DNA of 53,584 nucleotides, taken from NCBI GenBank assembly GCA_964500225.1, contig CAZCOA010000015.1, positions 1 through 53,584 of the forward strand, in the 5' to 3' direction. Both the position numbers and the translations under genes were made by a program. Source of the stretch: JAAYDY01 sp964500225. Its GTDB lineage: Bacteria; Planctomycetota; Phycisphaerae; FEN-1346; JAACEH01. This document shows positions 40,861 to 50,308 of this stretch, piece by piece (the first letter of the stretch is position 1; every line of letters starts with the position of its first letter). The notes under the pieces are model-generated. The model was not told the origin of the DNA. It made no database searches and was given only the letters and a program-made list of their open reading frames with translations.

Positions 40861-43533
40861 ATGCAGAACGGTCATGGCTCTGCTCGCCACCTCGGCCGCG
40901 AGGCGCTCGCCTTTGCGCCTTACATGGTCGAGGATCTGGCCGAGATGGTCTTTCTGGCCGATCCCGACCTGCACATCTTCTACGCCAATCCCACCGCCTC
41001 CGCCGCGTCCGGGTATCAGGCCGACGAACTGCTCGGCCTGCCGGTCGGTCGGCTTCTCGATGCCGACGAGGAACTGGCCTGCGACGCCCGGCGGTGCATG
41101 CAGGACAACGTGTCCACCCACTTCGAAACATTCCTGCGCCGCAAGGACGACTCCCGCTTCCCCGTGCGCGTCACCCTGTCGCCGCTCAGGGCCGACGGCG
41201 GCGCCGAGGGCCTGATTTTTCTGGTCATCGACGAGACCGGTCGCCTCCGGGCCGAGCAGGCCGTGCAACTCAGCCAGGCCACTCTGCACAGCATCGACGT
41301 GGCCGCGCCGTTCGGCATCGCTTTCGTTCGCAACCGCCTGTTTCTCGAAGCCAACGATCGCTTCTGTCAGATGATCGGCTACGACCGCGCGGAACTCATC
41401 GGGCATCCCGTCCGCAGTCTTTATCCGACCGAGGCCGAATACAACCGCGTCGGCAGGGAACTCTACGGCGAGATTGCCACGTCGGGCTTCGGCGTGGTCG
41501 AGACGCAGTGGGTCCGCAAGGACGGCTCGCAGTTTGATGTCCTCCTGAGCGCCAGTGTGCGCGATCCCGCCGACCTGCGCAGCGGCATCACTCTGACGGC
41601 CATGGACATTACCGAGAGCAAACGAACCGAGCGGGCCGTCCGTCGCAGTGAGGCCATGCTCCGAAGCATCTTCCTGGCGGCGCCCATTGCCATCGGCGTG
41701 GTCGTCAACCGCGTCATCCAGGCGGTCAATGATCGCATGTGTGACATGGTCGGCCTATCCCGCCACGAACTGGTCGGCCGCAGTGCGCGCGTGGTCTATG
41801 CGTCACAGGAAGAGTACGATCGCGTCGGACGCCTGAAGTACCAGGAGCTCGCCGCGGGCGGCTCCGGCGTCATCGAGACCCAGTGGCGGCACAAGGACGG
41901 ACGCATTATCGACGTGCTGCTCAGCTCGACCCAGCTGGACCCCGATGACCCCGGCGCCGGAGTCACGTTCACGGCCCTGGACATCACCGAGCACAAGCGG
42001 GCGGAGCGGGCCCTGCGGGAAAGCGAGGAGCGATTCCGCGGCATCGTCATGAGATCGCCCCTGGGGATGCTCCTGTACGATTTCGGTCCCGACCGCCGAT
42101 TGACTCTGGTGGATGCAAATCCGGCCGCCGGCCGCATCTTCGGCGTCGATTGCCGGCAGTTCCTCGGACGCCCCGCCGAAGACGTCTTCCCCAACCTGAT
42201 CGGCCACGACACCGCCGCCATTCTGTACCGCGCCGCCCGCGAAGGCGCGTCCTGGGGACCGGCCGAACAGCTCTACGAGCACGACGGCGTCAAGGCCGTT
42301 TTCGAAATCCACATCCTTCAGACGTCGCCCAGCAGCGTCCTGTTGGTGGCCCGCGACGTGACCGCTCAGAAGCACATCGAGGACCAGCTCCGCCAGGCCC
42401 AGAAGATGGAAGCCATCGGGCGGCTCGCCGGCGGCGTGGCTCACGACTTCAACAACCAGTTGACCGTGATCAAAGGCTACTGCGACCTGTTGCTGTACGA
42501 CGCCACGATTCAGGGAGTCACACGCGAGGCCCTCACCGAGATTCGCCAGGCGGCCGCCCGCGCCGCCGGCCTGACCGGCCAGTTGCTCGCCTTCAGCCGG
42601 CGCCAGGTGTTGCGCCCGGTCGTGCTGAACCTCAACGACGTCATCGCCGAGATCGAGAGTCCGCTGCGACGCATCATCGGCGAGAACATTCACCTGCAAT
42701 TCGTGCCGGCGCCCGATTTGGGCAACGTCCGAGCGGATCGCAGCCTCGTCGAGCAGGCCGTGATGAACCTCGTGATCAACGCCCGCGACGCCATGCCGCA
42801 CGGAGGACGCATCACGATCGAGACGGCGAACCTCCCTGCCGAGAACCGCCAGGACTGGGCATCCGACGCTCCGGCCGGCGAGTGCGTCCTCCTGGCCGTC
42901 ACCGACACCGGCATCGGGATGGACGAGGCCACGCGGCAGCGCATCTTTGACCCCTTCTTCACCACCAAACCCGTCGGCAAGGGAACCGGCCTCGGCCTCT
43001 CGATGGTCTATGGCTTCGTCCGACAGAGCGGCGGCACCGTCAGCGTCTCCAGCGAGCCCGGCCGCGGGTCCACCTTCCGCATCGTCCTGCCGCGCGTCGG
43101 CGGCAAGGCCGATACTTTCCCCGTCGTCTCCGGCGACGATTCCCCCCTGGGCGGGACCGAGACGATCCTGGTCGTCGAGGACGATCCGAAGGTTCGCCAT
43201 CTGATCGTCGAAGTCCTGCGGGACCGCGGGTACTCGGTTCTCGAAGCCGGCTGCGCCGACGAGGCCCTGCCGCTCGGACAACACTACCCCCACGACATCC
43301 ACATGCTGATCACCGACGTGGTCATGCCGGGCTTGCAGGGTCCCGACCTCGCGCAGCAGCTTCGGGCCGTGCGACCCGCGCTGCACACTCTGTTCATCAC
43401 CGGTTACACCGAGAACACCGCACTCGCCGACAGGCGCCTGCCGCCCGACGCCGCCCTGCTGACCAAACCCTTCGGACCCGCCGACGTCCTCCGCACCGTC
43501 CGCCGCCTTCTCGACAGCAAACCTGTGCGCTGA
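40861..43533 (+). CDS. Hybrid histidine kinase with four PAS domains and a C-terminal receiver
   Basis: This 890-residue protein has four PAS domains (about residues 25-140, 150-265, 270-390, 400-515), a HisKA domain with phospho-His528 in GGVAHDFNNQL, a HATPase domain (N-box NLVINARDAMPHGG, G-boxes DTGIGMDE and GKGTGLGLSM) and a receiver with phospho-Asp819 in LITDVVMPG. I see no membrane segment, so it is probably cytoplasmic. PAS2 and PAS3 are close relatives of each other. The ATG at 40861 follows GGGGGA; an ATG at 40825 is an alternative. No response regulator is adjacent; the receiver-HPt protein at 20647-21432 is one possible relay partner. Confidence 0.93.
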   Translation: MQNGHGSARHLGREALAFAPYMVEDLAEMVFLADPDLHIFYANPTASAASGYQADELLGLPVGRLLDADEELACDARRCMQDNVSTHFETFLRRKDDSRFPVRVTLSPLRADGGAEGLIFLVIDETGRLRAEQAVQLSQATLHSIDVAAPFGIAFVRNRLFLEANDRFCQMIGYDRAELIGHPVRSLYPTEAEYNRVGRELYGEIATSGFGVVETQWVRKDGSQFDVLLSASVRDPADLRSGITLTAMDITESKRTERAVRRSEAMLRSIFLAAPIAIGVVVNRVIQAVNDRMCDMVGLSRHELVGRSARVVYASQEEYDRVGRLKYQELAAGGSGVIETQWRHKDGRIIDVLLSSTQLDPDDPGAGVTFTALDITEHKRAERALRESEERFRGIVMRSPLGMLLYDFGPDRRLTLVDANPAAGRIFGVDCRQFLGRPAEDVFPNLIGHDTAAILYRAAREGASWGPAEQLYEHDGVKAVFEIHILQTSPSSVLLVARDVTAQKHIEDQLRQAQKMEAIGRLAGGVAHDFNNQLTVIKGYCDLLLYDATIQGVTREALTEIRQAAARAAGLTGQLLAFSRRQVLRPVVLNLNDVIAEIESPLRRIIGENIHLQFVPAPDLGNVRADRSLVEQAVMNLVINARDAMPHGGRITIETANLPAENRQDWASDAPAGECVLLAVTDTGIGMDEATRQRIFDPFFTTKPVGKGTGLGLSMVYGFVRQSGGTVSVSSEPGRGSTFRIVLPRVGGKADTFPVVSGDDSPLGGTETILVVEDDPKVRHLIVEVLRDRGYSVLEAGCADEALPLGQHYPHDIHMLITDVVMPGLQGPDLAQQLRAVRPALHTLFITGYTENTALADRRLPPDAALLTKPFGPADVLRTVRRLLDSKPVR

Positions 43534-43540
43534 GCGGCTC

Positions 43541-44665
43541 TCAGGTCCGCGCCTTCGGCGCCGGACCGATGCTCTCGGTGATGTGCAGTTGCAGAGGAAT
43601 CCGGATGCTCGGCGGGCGAATCTCTCCGCCCAGCATCCGTTCGATCATCTCCATCGTGCATTCGGCCATGCGCGTCATGTCCAACGTCAACGACGTCAGC
43701 GACGGACGCCACGGCTGCGGCGGAATGTCCTCGGCCGAATCCACCATCGCCACGCTCACCACCTCCGGGATCGGCACGCGCGACAGGTACCCTTCCGTCA
43801 TCGCCCGATGCCCCCCGCGAAACGCCAGGACCAGCCCCGTCGGCGGATTGCGGCACTCCAGCAACGCCTGGATGCAGTCGTAGTACCCGTACACCACGTG
43901 CACCGGCGTCGGGCTGGTCGCCGCCAGCCCCGACTCGCGGAGAAATGTGCTCCAGCCTTCCACCATGCCGTGGCCGCCGAGCAGCCGCTCGCGCTCCGCC
44001 GCATAGTCGTTGGTCACCAGGCACAGGTTCCGGTGCCCTTGCGCTGCAAACAACTGCCCGATCCGCTGCATCGCCGCAAAGTCATCACGAATCAGCGACG
44101 GCACGTTCAGCCACGACACCCGACGGTTGTGCAGCAGCACCGGAAACTGCCGTCGCGCCATCTCGCGCAGCGACAGGAGCCTGTTTTCCGGCGTCGCCAG
44201 CGCTACCGCCGCCCCGAAACCTCGCATGCTCAGTTGCTCGGCAAACGTCAGTTGCTCCATGTACGGCCACGAGACGGCCTCGGCGAGAATATCCCTGCGA
44301 GCCGCTTCGCGCGTCAGGGCCACAACCACCTGGTGCCAGTACTCCCCGGGACTCAGCGGAAAACGGTGGTCCGGCACCAGCAGCGCCACGCGCCGCGCCG
44401 CCGGTCGCGCCGCCCGCTGCGCCAGCAGCGCACGGGCCCGCTCCGCCGCATCCGACGCACTCAGCGTCGGCCGACGCTGCGCCAAGACAATCAGCCCCTG
44501 ACGACTCCCCTCCGCCAACCCCTCCTGCATCGGACGCTGCGACACGCCGAACATCTCGCACAACTGCCGACGCGGCGGCAGCACCGAGCCGGGAGACCAT
44601 GTTCCCCCGACCAGCTCACGAAGAAGCCGATCCAGGACCCGCTCGGCCAACCGTGACTCAGACAT
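43541..44665 (-). CDS. GntR-type DNA-binding regulator with periplasmic-binding-like sensor
   Basis: This 374-residue protein has an N-terminal GntR winged helix (about residues 1-72; GSVLPPRRQLCEMFGVSQRPMQEGLAEG) and a C-terminal LacI/GalR-type ligand-binding domain (about 92-365; VALLVPDH near 92, LCLVTND near 215). Such proteins usually sense a sugar. No sugar gene is adjacent; it sits 21 bases downstream of rmuC in the same direction and convergent with the hybrid kinase (7-base gap). The ATG at 44665 follows GGAGGTGGGG. Confidence 0.85.
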   Translation of the reverse strand: MSESRLAERVLDRLLRELVGGTWSPGSVLPPRRQLCEMFGVSQRPMQEGLAEGSRQGLIVLAQRRPTLSASDAAERARALLAQRAARPAARRVALLVPDHRFPLSPGEYWHQVVVALTREAARRDILAEAVSWPYMEQLTFAEQLSMRGFGAAVALATPENRLLSLREMARRQFPVLLHNRRVSWLNVPSLIRDDFAAMQRIGQLFAAQGHRNLCLVTNDYAAERERLLGGHGMVEGWSTFLRESGLAATSPTPVHVVYGYYDCIQALLECRNPPTGLVLAFRGGHRAMTEGYLSRVPIPEVVSVAMVDSAEDIPPQPWRPSLTSLTLDMTRMAECTMEMIERMLGGEIRPPSIRIPLQLHITESIGPAPKART

Positions 44666-44686
44666 CCCCACCTCCGTCGTCCCGAC

Positions 44687-45970
44687 TCATCCCTCGCCCA
44701 CGTTACCGTCCTCCTCGATCGCCCCCAGCACACTGGCCGCCTCGTCCGCCGGCAACTCCTCCACCTTGCGCAGCTTCCGCTCGATCGTCCGCGTCTTCCG
44801 CGACGCCGTATCAATCGAGCGGCTGGCCGTCTCCAGTTGCCGGTGAACCCGATCCAACAACTCGCCGAACCTCCCGAACTCGCTTTTGACCGCACCCAGC
44901 AGTTTCCACACTTCGCTCGACCGTTGCTCAATCGCCAGCGTCCGAAATCCCATCTGAAGGCTGTTCAGCAGCGCCGCCAACGTCGTCGGCCCCGAGACCA
45001 CCACGCGGAACTCCCGCTGAAGCGTCTCCAGCAGCCCCGGTCGCCGCACCACTTCCGCGTACAATCCCTCCATCGGCAGGAACATGACGGCGAAATCCGT
45101 CGTGTGCGGCGGCTCGACGTACTTGTCCCGGATGTCCCGGGCCGACTTGACGATCCGCGCTTCCAGTTGCTTGCCCGCCGCCTCCGCCGCAACCGGGTCC
45201 GCGGCCTCTTGCGCCTCGATGAGCCGCTGATAATCTTCCGTCGGGAACTTTGCATCAATCGGCAGCCACACCGTCTCCGCTCGGTGCTCATCGCGCCCGG
45301 GCAGCCGGATCGCGTACTCCACCCGGTCGTTGCTGCCGGGGCGCGTCACCACGTTCGACGCGTACTGCTCCGCCGTCAGCACCTGCTCCAGGAGGTTTCC
45401 CAGTTGCACTTCGCCCCATGTGCCGCGCGTCTTGACGTTCGTCAGCACCTTCTTCAGGTCGCCCACGCCACTGGCCAGGGCCTGCATCTCGCCCAAGCCC
45501 TTGTGCACCTGCTCCAGCCGCTCGCTGACTTGCCGGAACGACTGCCCGAGCCGCGCCTCCAACGTCGTCTGAAGTTTCTCCTCCACCACGGCCCGCATCT
45601 GGTCCAGCTTTTTGCTGTTGTCGTCCTGGAGCCTGGCCAGCCGCTCCTCGTTCGATTTCTGCAACCGCTCGAACCGCTCTTCCAGCGCCCGCGTGGCGCG
45701 CTGAAGCGTTTCGGCCGACTCCTTGCGACCCTGGGCCAGGTTCGCCGCCAGAGCGTCCTTCAACTCGCTCGACGAACGGCCGATGCGATCCTGCATGTCC
45801 AGGGAACTCGCCCGCAGCGACTCCGCGAACTGCCCCGCCAGCCGTTCCACGCGGTCGCGCCACTCTGCCCCCACGGCCTCCGACGACCCGCGACGAAGCA
45901 GCACCACCGCATAGCCGCCCAGGACCGCGACCAGCACCAAAGTCGCCAACAATAATACAATAATCACCAT
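44687..45970 (-). CDS. rmuC: RmuC-family protein
   Basis: This 427-residue protein has an N-terminal membrane helix (MVIIVLLLATLVLVAVLGGY), a long coiled coil (about residues 40-190) and the RmuC nuclease-like domain with TRGTWGEVQLGNLLEQVL, IDAKFPTEDYQRLIEA and MFLPMEGLYAEV. RmuC proteins affect DNA recombination and inverted-repeat stability. The ATG at 45970 is chosen; a GTG at 45976 is possible, and neither has a strong ribosome-binding site. Confidence 0.92.
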   Translation of the reverse strand: MVIIVLLLATLVLVAVLGGYAVVLLRRGSSEAVGAEWRDRVERLAGQFAESLRASSLDMQDRIGRSSSELKDALAANLAQGRKESAETLQRATRALEERFERLQKSNEERLARLQDDNSKKLDQMRAVVEEKLQTTLEARLGQSFRQVSERLEQVHKGLGEMQALASGVGDLKKVLTNVKTRGTWGEVQLGNLLEQVLTAEQYASNVVTRPGSNDRVEYAIRLPGRDEHRAETVWLPIDAKFPTEDYQRLIEAQEAADPVAAEAAGKQLEARIVKSARDIRDKYVEPPHTTDFAVMFLPMEGLYAEVVRRPGLLETLQREFRVVVSGPTTLAALLNSLQMGFRTLAIEQRSSEVWKLLGAVKSEFGRFGELLDRVHRQLETASRSIDTASRKTRTIERKLRKVEELPADEAASVLGAIEEDGNVGEG

Positions 45971-46100
45971 ATCCACGGTTCAACACTCCGCCATGATATT
46001 GTACGCTATAGGTCCGCAGGGCTGCCGGCCCGCCGCCACGGGCGACTTGCGGCAAACGGGGCGCCGTGCTCGCCGCGCCACACGTTATCATCCGCCGGCG

Positions 46101-46646
46101 CTAGGATTTCCGGGCGAAGAGCATCCGGACATAGCTGTCGGTGATGCGCGGCAGCGGTCCAAGGCCCAGCCGCTCGAACGTCGCCTCGACCGTCGCCTCG
46201 TCGGGCGCCTCGACTTCCACAAACTGCCCGAGCTCCGGCACGTCGTCCACGGTGATCTCCACCGTCCCCAGCCGCCACACGCGCCGCCGCTTTTCGTAGC
46301 TGAACGTCTCGATGTAGTCCAGCGTCCCGAGGATCCGCGTCATCGCCTCCGGATCGGTCACCTCCACTTCGTACTCCGCCCGCACCTTGGCCCGGCCCGC
46401 CTGTCGCGGCCCCTTGTACGTCAACAACGCCGGCGCACGAAGCCCCCGCGCCGCCGCGTCCAGAGGTTCGCTCACACGCATCCGCAACGCGCTGTCGCTC
46501 TCCAGCAGACGCCGGTCCGGATGATCGAAGAACCGGTCCAGTTGCCGCCACGCTCCGCCATAGACGGCCCCCAGCTCGCCGCATCGCCGCTCCACCGCCG
46601 CCGCATCCTCGATCCGTACTTTCGCCTCGATTTCCGTAGCCATCAT
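46101..46646 (-). CDS. CYTH-domain protein (class IV adenylate cyclase/thiamine-triphosphatase type)
   Basis: This 181-residue protein has the CYTH signature ExExK at residues 5-9 (EIEAK) and the alternating charged strands of the triphosphate tunnel: LRMRVSE, LLTYKGPRQAG, RAEYEVEV and VWRLGTVEITVDDVPELGQFVEVEA. CYTH enzymes act on triphosphates (thiamine triphosphate, inorganic triphosphate, or ATP to cAMP in CyaB). It most resembles the CyaB group. The ATG at 46646 follows GGGTGGG; the ATG at 46643 is an equal alternative. Neighbours do not indicate the substrate. Confidence 0.88.
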   Translation of the reverse strand: MMATEIEAKVRIEDAAAVERRCGELGAVYGGAWRQLDRFFDHPDRRLLESDSALRMRVSEPLDAAARGLRAPALLTYKGPRQAGRAKVRAEYEVEVTDPEAMTRILGTLDYIETFSYEKRRRVWRLGTVEITVDDVPELGQFVEVEAPDEATVEATFERLGLGPLPRITDSYVRMLFARKS

Positions 46647-46759
46647 ATCGCCCACCCCTCCGCCCATGGACCCATGAAGAAGCCCCCACGACCGGCCCCC
46701 AGTGCAGCAGCGCGAACCACGTACCCGGCCCGTCGGAGGGACCGGACGCTGCCTCTGCC

Positions 46760-48673
46760 TCACTCTTCGTCGCCGGCCAGCTCGCGCGCACGGGCCGTCA
46801 CGGCGTCTTCCCCCAAGCCCACCTGCCGCAACACCTCGTCCGGCTCGCGGGCCGACTTCGGCGGCTCGGCGACGCTCATCGTCACCCCCCGGGCCCCGCG
46901 CCACGCCGCCGCCACCTCGGCCAGTTCGCTGCCGACCGACCCCACGTAGCTATCGTCCAGCACGAGCATCTTCTCGTTCGGGTCGCGGGCTATCGCCAGC
47001 AGTCCCTCATCGGCCACCGGCAATCCATAGCAGTCCACCACGCGACAGCCCACGCCCTCGCCCGCCAGACGTTCGGCCACCGCCAGCGCCGTGTGAACCG
47101 TGTACCCCGAGCCGACGATCGTCAGGTCGCGTCCGTCGCGCAGCACCTTCGCGCCGCCCAGGACGAACGTTTCGCCGGCATCGTACAGGATCGGCGTCTC
47201 CGGCCGCAGCGTGCGGATGTAAACCATGCCGCGGTGCCGCGCCGCCAGCTCGACGCAGCGGTACGCGCAGACCGCGTCGGCGGGCATCAGCATCTGGAGC
47301 ATCGGCCGCCCGTCGGGCAGACGCACATGGCTCATCGAACGAATGAACGGCACGTCCGTCAGTGCCATCTGGCTCGGCCCGTCGGCCGCCAGGGTCACGC
47401 CGCTATGACTGCCGGCGAGCTTGAGGTTCAAGCCGCCAATGGCCGCCATCTCGATCTGGTCGTAGGCCCGCGCGAAGAACTTGCCGAACGTGTTGGCAAA
47501 CGGCAGCAGCCCGCCCGCAGCCAACCCGCCCGCGGCGCTGACCATGTTCTGCTCGGCGATCTTGCATTCGATGAATCGGTCGGGGAACTCCTTGCGGAAA
47601 TAGTTCGAAAACGTCGAGCCCTGCACGTCGGCATCGAGGACCACGATGTGCGGGTTCTTGCGTCCCAGGTCACGCAGGCCGAGACCGTAGGCCTTGCGCG
47701 TGGCCAGTTTGCCGTCCTTGGCCACGGCCGTGAAGTCCGGCGGATCCAGCGGCGCCAGGGGCGGCGCGGGCGGAATCTTGCGTCCCGTGGGCGCCGGCGG
47801 CACGAGGTCGGCCAGGTTCGCCGGCCTTGGCGGCAGCTTCAGTTCCTCGACGGCCGCCGCCGTCTGCTCGCGCGACAGGGCCTTGCCATGGGCGTCCACG
47901 GCGTGTAGCGACTGAACGCCCCAGCCCTTCACGGTCCGGGCCAGCACAGCCAGGGGTTTGCCCCGGGGAATCCGCCCCAGGGCGGCCTCCAGCGCGACGA
48001 CGTCGTGGCCGTCCACCTCCCGGACCGCCCAGCCGGCCGCCTTGAACTTCTTCGAGAGCACCTCCAGCGACTGCTGTGGACTGACGTAGTCGCTCTGCCC
48101 CTGGTTGTTGCAGTTGACCACGGCCACCAGGTTGCCCGGATGGTGATCCTTGAGGAAATCCATCGCCTCGGCTACCTGGCCCTCGCGCATCTCGCCGTCG
48201 CCGCAGATCACAAAGACGCGGCGCTTCGAGCCGGTCATGCGCGCCGCCATGGCCAGGCCGGCACCGGCGCTCAGTCCCTGCCCCAGCGACCCCGTGGCCG
48301 CGTCGAAGAACGGCATCCCCACCGCCGGATTCGGGTGCCCGTCCAGCACGCTCTCGGCCTTGCGCAAGTCGCCCACCTCGGCAAGCGACAGCGCCCGGGC
48401 GTGCTCCGCATCCCGACCGACCACCGCCCCCAGATCCAGCAAGGCGGCGTACACGATCGGCGCCGCGTGTCCCTCCGACAGCACCAGCCGGTCGCTTCGC
48501 AGATCCCACGGATTCTTCGGATCCCAGCGCATCACCCGATACATCAGCACCGCCGTCACGTGAGCCAGCGACAGGCACGTGCTCGGATGGCCCGAACCGG
48601 CCTCCCCCGTCATCCGGACCGCCAGGCGACCGAGTTCGACCGCTTTGTACTCCAGGGCTTCACGACAACTCAT
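46760..48673 (-). CDS. tkt: Transketolase
   Basis: This 637-residue TPP enzyme transfers two-carbon units in the pentose-phosphate pathway. GEAGSGHPSTCLSLAHV near residue 23, SEGHAAPIVYAALL near 66, the TPP motif GDGEMREGQ through NCNNQ (158-191), and the pyrimidine-domain ECKIAEQNMVSAAGGLA are present, and both halves are in one chain. A Pro-rich linker (TGRKIPPAPPLAPLDPPD) joins the domains near residue 300. The ATG at 48673 follows AAGGAG. It is 92 bases downstream of a zinc-ribbon membrane protein gene. Domain order fits transketolase and not DXS. Confidence 0.93.
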   Translation of the reverse strand: MSCREALEYKAVELGRLAVRMTGEAGSGHPSTCLSLAHVTAVLMYRVMRWDPKNPWDLRSDRLVLSEGHAAPIVYAALLDLGAVVGRDAEHARALSLAEVGDLRKAESVLDGHPNPAVGMPFFDAATGSLGQGLSAGAGLAMAARMTGSKRRVFVICGDGEMREGQVAEAMDFLKDHHPGNLVAVVNCNNQGQSDYVSPQQSLEVLSKKFKAAGWAVREVDGHDVVALEAALGRIPRGKPLAVLARTVKGWGVQSLHAVDAHGKALSREQTAAAVEELKLPPRPANLADLVPPAPTGRKIPPAPPLAPLDPPDFTAVAKDGKLATRKAYGLGLRDLGRKNPHIVVLDADVQGSTFSNYFRKEFPDRFIECKIAEQNMVSAAGGLAAGGLLPFANTFGKFFARAYDQIEMAAIGGLNLKLAGSHSGVTLAADGPSQMALTDVPFIRSMSHVRLPDGRPMLQMLMPADAVCAYRCVELAARHRGMVYIRTLRPETPILYDAGETFVLGGAKVLRDGRDLTIVGSGYTVHTALAVAERLAGEGVGCRVVDCYGLPVADEGLLAIARDPNEKMLVLDDSYVGSVGSELAEVAAAWRGARGVTMSVAEPPKSAREPDEVLRQVGLGEDAVTARARELAGDEE

Positions 48674-48765
48674 TCCACGTCTCCTTCCGTGAGTCCGCCC
48701 GACGGCGGAAGTGGGTCCGAAAGCTGCCGGCCCCGCGCAGGACGCCGGCCGTGCCGACGCCACGG

Positions 48766-49197
48766 TCACCGGTTCATCAGGCTTTTGAACATCAGATACA
48801 CCTGTGCCGCGAGCCATAGGTACGCCAGAATCCGCGCACCCCAGACGAGCCCCTGCCGCCGCGTGCGGCGCACCGCGTACCAGGTGATCCCGATCGGGAT
48901 CAGCGGCAACGGCAGCGTCACCAGCAGGGCGTTCCACGGCACCAGTAACCTGCCGCCGGCGACGAAAAACGTCAGCAGCGCCGCTCCGATCAGCACCAGG
49001 CCCACAACGGCAAATCCGGCCGCCGCCATCAGCACCCTGTCGCCGCGGCCGGCCGTGCCGGCGGCAATGCCCGCCTCGCCGTCGAACAGCGGCGCGCGGA
49101 ACATGCCCCCGCACAGCGGACACCGCGACGGACGCCCGCGACGCGACTCGTCCAGTTCAATGCGCTTCCGGCAATGGGGACATTCGAGCGACAACAT
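48766..49197 (-). CDS. Zinc-ribbon membrane protein
   Basis: This 143-residue protein starts with a zinc ribbon, Cys6, Cys9, Cys26 and Cys29 (CX2CX16CX2C), with a gap after residue 35. Two or three membrane segments follow (about 55-80, 85-110, 120-138). The ribbon spacing is identical to that of the next two genes upstream. Function unknown. The coding start at 49197 lies 6 bases after the stop of the preceding gene. Confidence 0.8.
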   Translation of the reverse strand: MLSLECPHCRKRIELDESRRGRPSRCPLCGGMFRAPLFDGEAGIAAGTAGRGDRVLMAAAGFAVVGLVLIGAALLTFFVAGGRLLVPWNALLVTLPLPLIPIGITWYAVRRTRRQGLVWGARILAYLWLAAQVYLMFKSLMNR

Positions 49198-49203
49198 CGG
49201 GCC

Positions 49204-50226
49204 TCACTTTCCTGGTGATGTCGCAGCCGCCTCAGGCCGCGGCGGAGCAGATGTTCCGTTCCCCGACCGGTACGCCAGGCGGTTGCCCTCCACGCGGCCG
49301 ATGATCCGGCGCTGCTCATTGATACGCTCCAGCACCTGCACATACGGCACGTAACCCACCACCTGCCCCTGCGCATCCGGCCTCAGACGCAACGCGTAAC
49401 AGTACGGTGTCGGCTTGCCCGTCTGCGGGTCCACAATGCTGTCGCTGCGATGCACCGTCGCATCAATCAGGATGATCGTATCGTCCGGAAAGAAGTCCCC
49501 CTCGGTCCGCAGATCGATCCGTGGACTGTAACTCTCGGGAATGTACGTGGGATCCCCCTCCCGCACACCGCCGTGCTTCGGGCACGTCAGCTTCGAGGCC
49601 TTCAGGTACCCCAGCTCGACCAGGGTTTCCGGCCGCGGCGGCAGATGCCCCTCGTTCTGCGAGGCGTATTGCATCATCGCCCGATAGACCGCCTCGAGCC
49701 TCGCGCGGCACCCGGAGTGGTCCGCCACCGCATAGCTGATCAGCCCGATCGACAGATAGGTGGCCGCCAACGCCAGGCCGCCGGCCAACGTGATCATCCC
49801 CAGACGACGCCCGCTCTTGCGGCCGCGGCTGCGACGAATATTGTTGAACCCCGGCACCACCAGCAGCATCCCGAATCCGGCCACCCCCGTCGCAATCAGG
49901 CCCGCCCACAACCACGGCGAATACGCCCGAAGCGTCAGCCCGACCACCGCCAACACCGGCACGCTCAGACCGATGACCCCCGCCGCGGCGATCATCATCC
50001 CCTCTATCTGCGGCCGCACCTGGTACACCCGTCCGTCCAGCGACACGATGCTCCCCGTGCTCGACGCATCCAGCGGCAGTGCCGCACTGCGCGAATCCGT
50101 CCGGTCCGCCGCAGGGGACGGCACGCGCAGCTTGCGGCCGCACGTCGGGCACTGGGCCGCCCGACCCGCATAGTGCTCCGGTACCTCGATCTCCGCCTTG
50201 CAGTTGCTGCAACGAAACGTAATCAA
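49204..50226 (-). CDS. Zinc-ribbon membrane protein with pseudopilin-like C-terminal domain
   Basis: This 340-residue protein has a zinc ribbon (Cys6, Cys9, Cys26, Cys29), a linker, two membrane segments near 75-130 and another near 150-170, then a C-terminal soluble domain. That domain contains LEAVYRAMMQYASQNEGHLPPRPETLVELGYL and TCPKHGG, the helix and CP motif seen in planctomycete type II secretion/prepilin-like H-X9-DG proteins, but the N-terminal prepilin leader is replaced by the ribbon and membrane helices. Function unknown; probably envelope-associated. Confidence 0.8.
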   Translation of the reverse strand: MITFRCSNCKAEIEVPEHYAGRAAQCPTCGRKLRVPSPAADRTDSRSAALPLDASSTGSIVSLDGRVYQVRPQIEGMMIAAAGVIGLSVPVLAVVGLTLRAYSPWLWAGLIATGVAGFGMLLVVPGFNNIRRSRGRKSGRRLGMITLAGGLALAATYLSIGLISYAVADHSGCRARLEAVYRAMMQYASQNEGHLPPRPETLVELGYLKASKLTCPKHGGVREGDPTYIPESYSPRIDLRTEGDFFPDDTIILIDATVHRSDSIVDPQTGKPTPYCYALRLRPDAQGQVVGYVPYVQVLERINEQRRIIGRVEGNRLAYRSGNGTSAPPRPEAAATSPGK

Positions 50227-50308
50227 CGGCCCTCACCCCTATCCGCCTCATGGCGGCACGCCGCGCGGACACCCGGCCAACACGCCAGCCCCCCCGCGCC
50301 GAACCCGC

